64,000 nucleotides of DNA from Anaerolineaceae bacterium. GTDB taxonomy: Bacteria; Chloroflexota; Anaerolineae; Aggregatilineales; Phototrophicaceae. Numbering within the stretch: the stretch's first letter is position 1; every line of letters starts with the position of its first letter. Shown piece after piece: positions 58,980 through 64,000 of this stretch. The translations under genes and the position numbers were made by a program. The stretch spans positions 186,001 through 250,000 of the forward strand of contig JACKCF010000002.1 of assembly GCA_020634165.1 (NCBI GenBank). Direction: 5' to 3'. The notes under the pieces are model-generated. The model was not told the origin of the DNA. It did no database searches and saw only the letters and a program-made list of their open reading frames with translations.

Positions 58980-59744
58980 ATGCGACCCAATAAATTACGG
59001 CAGCTATGGGCAAAAGGCGGCGTGGCGCTCAATGGCTGGTTACAAATCCCCAACACATGGTCCGCGGAGTTGATGGCCCATGCTGGTTGGGATAGCCTGA
59101 CCATCGATATGCAGCACGGTTTACATGGCATGGAAACCGCCGTTCAGATGATGCAGGTCATCAGCGGTACGGAAACAATGCCTATCGTGCGCGTCAACTG
59201 GAACGAACCAGGCACTATCATGCGTCTGCTGGATGGCGGAGCCTATGGCATCATCTGCCCGATGATTAATACACGTGCCGAGTGCGAAGCCTTCGTCGGT
59301 GCCTGTCGTTACCCACCCCAGGGCTATCGCAGTCTCGGACCCACGCGCGGCGTGATTTATGGCGGCCCGGACTATACCGAACATGCCAACGAGGAAGTTC
59401 TGACGATTGCGATGGTCGAAACGGTTGAAGCCATGCAAAACTTGGAAGAGATCGCCAGTACACCGGGCCTAGATGTTATCTTCGTCGGAGCGGGCGATTT
59501 ACGCCTGAGCCTGACTGGGCGCTTCGGCTATGCCAGTGACGACAGCGAACTGAACGCCGCCCTGGACCGCATCGCTGAGGTATGTGCCAGGAACAACATC
59601 ATCGCTGGCCTGTTTACAGTCTCGCCGCAGTATTCCCAGGAAATGATCGGGCGTGGCTACCGCATGGTCACAGTCAAGACCGATGGCATGATCCTGAGCG
59701 AGTATGCGAAACAGTTAGTCGATGAAACGAAGCAGGGGCTATGA
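58980..59744 (+). CDS. HpcH/HpaI-family aldolase
   Basis: About 254 residues from ATG 58980. Class II pyruvate aldolase of the HpcH/HpaI family: LNGWLQIPNTWSAELMAHAGWDSLTIDMQHGLHG, catalytic glutamate and aspartate region AMVETVEAMQNLEEIASTPGLDVIFVGAGDL, and PRYPPQG-RS-like ACRYPPQGYRSLGPTRG. It would cleave 4-hydroxy-2-oxo acids to pyruvate or glyoxylate-type products with a divalent metal. Gene context (MlrC, ROK, sugar isomerase nearby on the other strand) fits carbohydrate or aromatic-derived acid catabolism, but the substrate is open. Confidence 0.9.
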   Translation: MRPNKLRQLWAKGGVALNGWLQIPNTWSAELMAHAGWDSLTIDMQHGLHGMETAVQMMQVISGTETMPIVRVNWNEPGTIMRLLDGGAYGIICPMINTRAECEAFVGACRYPPQGYRSLGPTRGVIYGGPDYTEHANEEVLTIAMVETVEAMQNLEEIASTPGLDVIFVGAGDLRLSLTGRFGYASDDSELNAALDRIAEVCARNNIIAGLFTVSPQYSQEMIGRGYRMVTVKTDGMILSEYAKQLVDETKQGL

Positions 59745-59814
59745 GCCAGCGTCGCGTGAATAAATAGCGTCCGTTTTGGCAACAAGCTAACAAACAAATC
59801 GTTCGGTAATAAGC

Positions 59815-59835
59815 TATCAGCGGTCAGATCTCAGC
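59815..59835. repeat. degenerate intergenic repeat, copy 1
   Basis: A 21-base word (TATCAGCGGTCAGATCTCAGC) matches 60535-60555 in 18 of 21 positions. It lies in a 230-base gap that also holds AAAGCTGAGAGCCGAAAGCTTTT-like low-complexity sequence. Similar short 'cagctgatagctga' words are common in intergenic DNA of environmental bacteria. Confidence 0.5.
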
Positions 59836-59974
59836 CAAAAAATATTTTTCAAATCTAAAAGCTGAGAGCCGAAAGCTTTTGTTTGCTCTGTTGGAACCAA
59901 CCAGAAAACAGATCGAACCAACAAACTGCGCGGTACAATAAGAATTAACCACAGCAGGAAGAAACGAGGCAACT

Positions 59975-60376
59975 ATGGACGGAAAAACCATCAACCTGCA
60001 CATCATCTGCGAAAATCCGCCACCAGGCACCTTTGGCCTACAGGATGAAGGCCATAACCTGCTCGCAGGCGAAGCCATTGATGACAAAAAAGTGCGCTTC
60101 ATTGTAGAGATGCCTGTGAAGCAGGCCGTTACCGGACAGGCCAATTTCAGTGGACCTTATGCGCATGGCAATGCCCGCGAACGCTTCCTCTATCTGACCA
60201 ACATGGCCGACGACCGCATTCTGCGCCGCATCAAAGTACCTCTGAAAACCATCACCTGGAAGCAGGCTTTGGAAGTCGCCAAGACGAATGCCTATTTAGA
60301 AGCGACCGTCGATGGCCGCAGCACCGCCTCCGAACCTCTCAAGGGGGATGGCTGGGTGGTCAAACAGGACGCATAA
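59975..60376 (+). CDS. DUF5990-family protein
   Basis: 133 residues; GAGG lies seven bases before ATG 59975. A small cytoplasmic beta-rich protein: INLHIICENPPPGTFGLQDEGHNLLAG, QANFSGPYAHGNARERFLYLTNMAD, RRIKVPLKTITWKQAL and EATVDGRSTASEPLKGDGW. These blocks match my memory of the DUF5990 family, whose function is unknown. It stands alone. Confidence 0.75.
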   Translation: MDGKTINLHIICENPPPGTFGLQDEGHNLLAGEAIDDKKVRFIVEMPVKQAVTGQANFSGPYAHGNARERFLYLTNMADDRILRRIKVPLKTITWKQALEVAKTNAYLEATVDGRSTASEPLKGDGWVVKQDA

Positions 60377-60382
60377 CATAAA

Positions 60383-60404
60383 AAGGGGCACATAGCGTGC
60401 CCTT
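60383..60404. terminator. terminator-like hairpin
   Basis: GGGCAC (60386-60391) pairs with GTGCCC (60397-60402), flanked by AA/TT pairs. On the minus strand TTTTTATG follows, on the plus strand only TTAAATTC. It could serve either convergent gene (ends 60376 and 60584). Confidence 0.5.
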
Positions 60405-60501
60405 AAATTCACCACAATGAACACAGAGGAAAAGATAAGCCAGAGACTTTCTTTTAACCTTTGCCTCTTCGCGCCTTTGCGTTAAGTCTCTTGCTCATAT
60501 G

Positions 60502-60527
60502 GTCGGGCACAATATATTGTGCCCGAC
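60502..60527. repeat. perfect 26-bp palindrome
   Basis: The 26 bases equal their reverse complement (arms GTCGGGCACAATA / TATTGTGCCCGAC). It lies in the 207-base gap between convergent genes, next to sequence resembling the widespread 'ctttgcgcctttgcgttaa' intergenic repeat (about 60400-60486). Confidence 0.75.
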
Positions 60528-60534
60528 TACAAAG

Positions 60535-60555
60535 CATCAGCGAACAGATCTCAGC
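60535..60555. repeat. degenerate intergenic repeat, copy 2
   Basis: Matches the 21-base word at 59815-59835 in 18 of 21 positions (CATCAGCGAACAGATCTCAGC), followed by a direct repetition of CAGCACTCA. Confidence 0.5.
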
Positions 60556-60583
60556 ACTCAAACCTCAGCACTCAGCACGGCCT

Positions 60584-61372
60584 TTAACGCAACCCCATTG
60601 CCTGCAAATTGCGATAGCTGATCGCCAGACTCTCGAACGGATCACGCTGGCAAATATCCTGCTCCACAGCATACCAGCGCACATTCGCCGATTTACAGGC
60701 TTCAATAACGCGCGGCCAGTTGAGGTTGCCTTCGCCGACTTCGGCCATGATCGGTTGGCCGTGGAACTCGCCTTCATGTACCTCGACGGCCATATCCTTG
60801 AGATGAACAACCGGCATACGGTTGGTCATGCGCTCAATCCATGCCGCCGGATCGCCACCACCGTGCTGCACCCAATAAGTATCCAGCTCCGCCTGAACAT
60901 AACGCGGATCGGTCTCATCATAAATAAGCTGCAAACCAGTTCGATCACCAAAGCGCACAAATTCAAAACTGTGATTGTGATAGCTAAAGGTCAGGCCAGC
61001 CGCATACAACTTTTCGCCGACGCCATTAGCAAACTCGGCAAAGCGCTTGTAAGCATCTTCACCGCCCACGCGGAAATCATTGGGCATGCTGCCGATAGCG
61101 ACATTGGGTGCCTCCCACAATTTATGCTGGGCAATCACCCCGTCGATGTCATCCTTCAGGCGATCATAACCAATGTGCGTGATGCAGACCGTCAGGCCAT
61201 TATCATCAACGATGCGCTTGACATCCTCATGCGGAATAGGGCCAATAGCCGAGACCTGCACGGAGGTATAGCCAATCTCGCGGATTTTCTTCATGCTGGC
61301 GGCGAAATCTTCCACCGTCTGCGTGTGTTCCCGAATCGTATACAGTTGAGCTGCCAGTACAGGCTGCGACAT
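60584..61372 (-). CDS. sugar phosphate isomerase/epimerase
   Basis: 262 residues; AAGGA precedes ATG 61372. Begins MSQPVLAAQLYTIREHTQTVEDFAASMKKIREIGYTSVQVSAIG, the usual opening of the IolE/hydroxypyruvate-isomerase-like group. Metal ligands: glutamate/histidine region in FSYHNHSFEF, aspartate in VQAELDTYWVQHGG, histidine in VVHLKDMAV, and a C-terminal WYAVEQDI. It probably isomerises or epimerises a sugar or inositol derivative. It follows the MlrC and ROK genes on the same strand (191 bases downstream of mlrC-like), so a common catabolic role is plausible. Confidence 0.88.
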   Translation of the reverse strand: MSQPVLAAQLYTIREHTQTVEDFAASMKKIREIGYTSVQVSAIGPIPHEDVKRIVDDNGLTVCITHIGYDRLKDDIDGVIAQHKLWEAPNVAIGSMPNDFRVGGEDAYKRFAEFANGVGEKLYAAGLTFSYHNHSFEFVRFGDRTGLQLIYDETDPRYVQAELDTYWVQHGGGDPAAWIERMTNRMPVVHLKDMAVEVHEGEFHGQPIMAEVGEGNLNWPRVIEACKSANVRWYAVEQDICQRDPFESLAISYRNLQAMGLR

Positions 61373-61563
61373 GAGAGGGTTCCTTTACATAAAATCAGTT
61401 GATTAAACAATCGGCTTGAACTAGAACCCCATCCCTGCATCCCCATGACATGGGAAACTTCCGTTTGCAGCCGAACAGATTAGAAAGGCATCCTTCCACC
61501 TCACGGGGGAAGGACCGAGGATAGGGGTCCGGTGGCAGTTGCCACCAGCTAAACTCGTAATTG

Positions 61564-62985
61564 TTAAAACACCTGCACCGTCGGCGACCAGATCATATCG
61601 GCATCAAAGGGGTAGCATGGCCGCTGAATGCGGTTATAGGTCAGGTTGATAATATCCTGATTAACCGCCCCTGGCGATAGGGCCAAATAGGCTTTTTGCG
61701 CCATCGCCTTCAGTTCCGGCACCAGATAGCCGATTTTGACGACCACAATTTTGTGGTCTTCCGGCACAATCTCCAGGTCAAGGAACTGCTGGCGATAGTG
61801 GAACGGGGTGCGCTTCACTGTCAAAATCGCCTGAACGCCACCACTCTTGAGCACCACCAGCGTATTATCCGGTTTCTCGACGATGGTCGTCACCGTGCCT
61901 GTGACCTCTAGCGGCTGGCCATGCCAGGGGTCCATCTTGCCACCAACCTCAACCGTCACCGTACCACCGATGCCTGCTTCCACACATTTGGCGACGGCAG
62001 CCGCGTCGGGAATGCTGGCGTAGATCAGGTCAGGCGGTTGAATACGCAGTGCTTCCGCCAGAAAAACAGTCACATCGCCGACGCCGCCCGCTGTTGGGTT
62101 ATCGCCGGAATCACTGATGAAAACGGGCTGCACATCATCCTGCATCGCGGACTGAATGCAATCGGCAATCGGCATCGCCGGAACGCCAAACTTAAAATCA
62201 GCACGGTGGTCCCAATAGCTGAGTGCGAGCGTTTCCGCAGCGGCTTTGGTAGCGGCTTCATCTTGTCCCAGCCCAATAGCACAAGCGGTCATGCGCGGCT
62301 CATCGGCCCAGATATACCCCACCTGCATGGTCACATCCATGACCTTCTCGCCATCAATCAACTCAGGAATCTGCGCGTAGATTTCATCACCAGGGAACCA
62401 CTCCGTGCTGGTTTTTTCACCTGGTAGGCCCACTGGAATCTTGATGAAGGCTTTCACAGGACGAATGCCTTCCTTCAAACAGCGCATGAGCAGATCACAG
62501 GCGCGTTCGCGTGTCTCCATATAATCGATATGCGGCGCAGTCCGGTAGCCCGTAATCACATCGAGCGTTTCCATAATGCGGTCGGACACATTACCATGCA
62601 GATCATAACTGGCTGCCAGCACACAATCCTCACCAACAACCTCGCGCACAGCCAGATACCAATCGCCCTCAGCATCATCACGACCGAGGACATTCATCGC
62701 GCCGTGCATATCCAGATAGACACCATCATAAGGGCCATCTGCCTTCAGCCGTTCCAGCATATCCGCTTTCAGGTCGTCATACGCTTCAGGATCGACCGGA
62801 CCGCCCGGTGTCGCCCGCGCAACCAGGGTCGCCGTCCACTCGATGCCCTCGTACTTGGGCATAAACGGGTACATATCGAAGAAGTTCGGGTCATCCCCCG
62901 TGACGATGCGGAAATCCTCGTACTTGTTGGTCCAAGGAGAAAACGTGCAGCATTCAGTCGCAATGCCTGCAATGGCGATTTTCAT
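61564..62985 (-). CDS. M81-family (MlrC-like) metallopeptidase/hydrolase
   Basis: 473 residues. Family blocks: AIAGIATECCTFSPWTNKYEDF, YDGVYLDMHGAMNVLGRDDAEGDW, LAASYDLHGNVSDRIMETLDVITGYRTAPHIDYMETRERA, and the C-terminal FISDSGDNPTAGGVGDVT. Conserved Asp/His (DMHG, DLHGN, PHID) bind zinc. MlrC proteins hydrolyse linearised microcystin peptides, but most environmental homologs occur next to sugar isomerases and likely act on other amide or ester substrates. Its start overlaps the ROK gene's stop by four bases. Confidence 0.92.
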   Translation of the reverse strand: MKIAIAGIATECCTFSPWTNKYEDFRIVTGDDPNFFDMYPFMPKYEGIEWTATLVARATPGGPVDPEAYDDLKADMLERLKADGPYDGVYLDMHGAMNVLGRDDAEGDWYLAVREVVGEDCVLAASYDLHGNVSDRIMETLDVITGYRTAPHIDYMETRERACDLLMRCLKEGIRPVKAFIKIPVGLPGEKTSTEWFPGDEIYAQIPELIDGEKVMDVTMQVGYIWADEPRMTACAIGLGQDEAATKAAAETLALSYWDHRADFKFGVPAMPIADCIQSAMQDDVQPVFISDSGDNPTAGGVGDVTVFLAEALRIQPPDLIYASIPDAAAVAKCVEAGIGGTVTVEVGGKMDPWHGQPLEVTGTVTTIVEKPDNTLVVLKSGGVQAILTVKRTPFHYRQQFLDLEIVPEDHKIVVVKIGYLVPELKAMAQKAYLALSPGAVNQDIINLTYNRIQRPCYPFDADMIWSPTVQVF

Positions 62986-63938
62986 GAGAGTTGGCTTTCT
63001 TTCTGGAAGTACCAGACGAGGGCGGAGGCGCCCATCGCCGCATTAATAGAGTGAGACAATTCTATGGATACCGCATCATAGGACTGCGGCAAACAGTGTC
63101 TGCGCATCTCGGCCAGCGTCTTTTCGATGACCATATCGTAAATACCATGACTGAGGCCACCACCCAGCACGATCAAATTGGGGTTGAAGATCATCGTGCA
63201 CCAGGCGCATAGCTGGCCCAGAACGTCGGCGGCTTCATCAATGACGAAGGTCGCCAGGGGGTCGCCTTCACGCGCGGCTTCAATAATGGCATAGGTGGTG
63301 ATGCCATCTACCGGAATGCGGGTATCAGGGAAATCGGCATGGTGCGCCGTTGCGTTGGATACCAGCCCCTTGCCAGAAATCGACATTTCTACGCAGCCAC
63401 GCTGGCCGCAGGTACACTGCCGCCCATTCACGGGGTCCACCGCATAGTGGCCGACTTCCATCTCCATATAGGTCGCACCACGCATCAACTGGTCGTTGAT
63501 GATGACGGCGCCGCCCAGGCCCGTTCCAATCGCGAGGTAGACACAGTGAGTGGCTGTTTTTGCTTTCCCGTAAAAATACTCGCTGATCAGGCCGACGTTG
63601 ACGTCATTCTCGATGTAGATCGGCAAGGTACACGATAACTCCGCCAGCAGATCATCCCGCAAGGGGCGATCCCGCCAGCCCAGGTTGACTGCATTGAGCA
63701 CGACGCCGGCTTCGCGGTTTATCGGCCCAGGTACGCCAATACCGATGCCTTCTATATGTGCATATTTAGCTAAATAGGTGTTGAGTTGTGCCGCGATCCG
63801 GTTGACAGTGTGGGCGTAGGCATCATTGCTCAGCGTCGGTAACACTGTCTCTTCTAGCACCGTTCCGGCCACGTCCACGACGGCGAATGCCATCTTGGTC
63901 GCCCCGATATCGAGGCCAATTGTTAATCTGTCTGCCAT
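62982..63938 (-). CDS. ROK-family sugar kinase
   Basis: 318 residues; AAGGA precedes ATG 63938. ATP-binding LTIGLDIGATKMAFAVVD, substrate and catalytic aspartate in IYIENDVNVGLISEY, second phosphate motif YLAIGTGLGGAVIIN, and the zinc/ROK signature EVGHYAVDPVNGRQCTCGQRGCVEMSISG with the CxCGxxGCxE cysteines. No N-terminal helix-turn-helix, so a kinase rather than a repressor. It would phosphorylate glucose, an N-acetylated hexosamine or a similar sugar. First gene of the minus-strand group with the MlrC-like gene. Confidence 0.93.
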   Translation of the reverse strand: MADRLTIGLDIGATKMAFAVVDVAGTVLEETVLPTLSNDAYAHTVNRIAAQLNTYLAKYAHIEGIGIGVPGPINREAGVVLNAVNLGWRDRPLRDDLLAELSCTLPIYIENDVNVGLISEYFYGKAKTATHCVYLAIGTGLGGAVIINDQLMRGATYMEMEVGHYAVDPVNGRQCTCGQRGCVEMSISGKGLVSNATAHHADFPDTRIPVDGITTYAIIEAAREGDPLATFVIDEAADVLGQLCAWCTMIFNPNLIVLGGGLSHGIYDMVIEKTLAEMRRHCLPQSYDAVSIELSHSINAAMGASALVWYFQKESQLS

Positions 63939-64000
63939 GATAATCCTTAAGCTGCCATGTGTCTGCAGCGGTCATTTTACACAATTTGCTCAGTGACCAT

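Overview
The window is about 64 kb of a bacterial chromosome of moderate GC content (about 50-55 % by eye). The gene mix fits a Chloroflexota bacterium, probably of the Anaerolineae type: secreted proteins with Thr/Pro-rich linkers, SH3b and PPC domains, many small membrane proteins of unknown function, STAS-like proteins near histidine kinases, sugar isomerase, ROK and MlrC genes, and a diterpene pair of a type also known in Herpetosiphon. This placement is inference from gene content; no rRNA or other marker gene is present.

Layout. 1-5.7 kb: a secreted propeller-like protein, a class IV aminotransferase and four tandem paralogous membrane proteins. 5.8-9.1 kb: two candidate small RNAs flank a two-gene unit, an ECF sigma factor overlapping a long pentapeptide-repeat protein. 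9.2-19.5 kb: membrane and envelope proteins, an MDR oxidoreductase, an XRE regulator with its membrane partner, a leucine-rich-repeat protein, a phytol/dolichol-kinase-like protein paired with a CDF-like protein, and an Atg22/UMF1-type MFS protein with a large soluble insertion. 19.6-26 kb: a giant secreted protein (thrombospondin type 3, SH3b, Thr/Pro linker), an AAA+ ATPase and a GlsB-type stress membrane protein. 26-32 kb: an rRNA/tRNA 2'-O-methyltransferase, a third candidate structured RNA, a MntA/HepT toxin-antitoxin pair, a solitary prohead protease-major capsid fusion, and an MFS transporter. 32-50 kb: a GAF histidine kinase with a STAS-like partner, xanthine phosphoribosyltransferase, cobalamin adenosyltransferase, a CobW-type GTPase, paired secreted paralogs, SbcD, a Notum-like esterase, NfeD plus stomatin, YchF, and a DUF3500/HupE-like secreted pair.

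50-58.9 kb is the most striking region. On the minus strand a tight three-gene operon encodes a class II diterpene cyclase resembling Mycobacterium tuberculosis Rv3377c, a homolog of Rv3378c (tuberculosinol/tuberculosinyl-adenosine synthase), and an ANT(6)-like nucleotidyltransferase. Nine bases upstream lies a membrane histidine kinase gene that an IS982-family element (55333-56313, 7-bp target duplication) has cut exactly at the H-box. Three tandem STAS-like paralogs lie further upstream. The cyclase and synthase would make a bicyclic diterpene product; the nucleotidyltransferase might modify it, which would be a new variant of the pathway.

59-64 kb: an HpcH/HpaI aldolase, a DUF5990 protein, and a minus-strand catabolic group (ROK kinase/regulator, MlrC-type M81 protein, sugar isomerase/epimerase). 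Intergenic DNA here carries degenerate repeats and a perfect palindrome. No tRNA, rRNA, CRISPR array or replication origin was seen.
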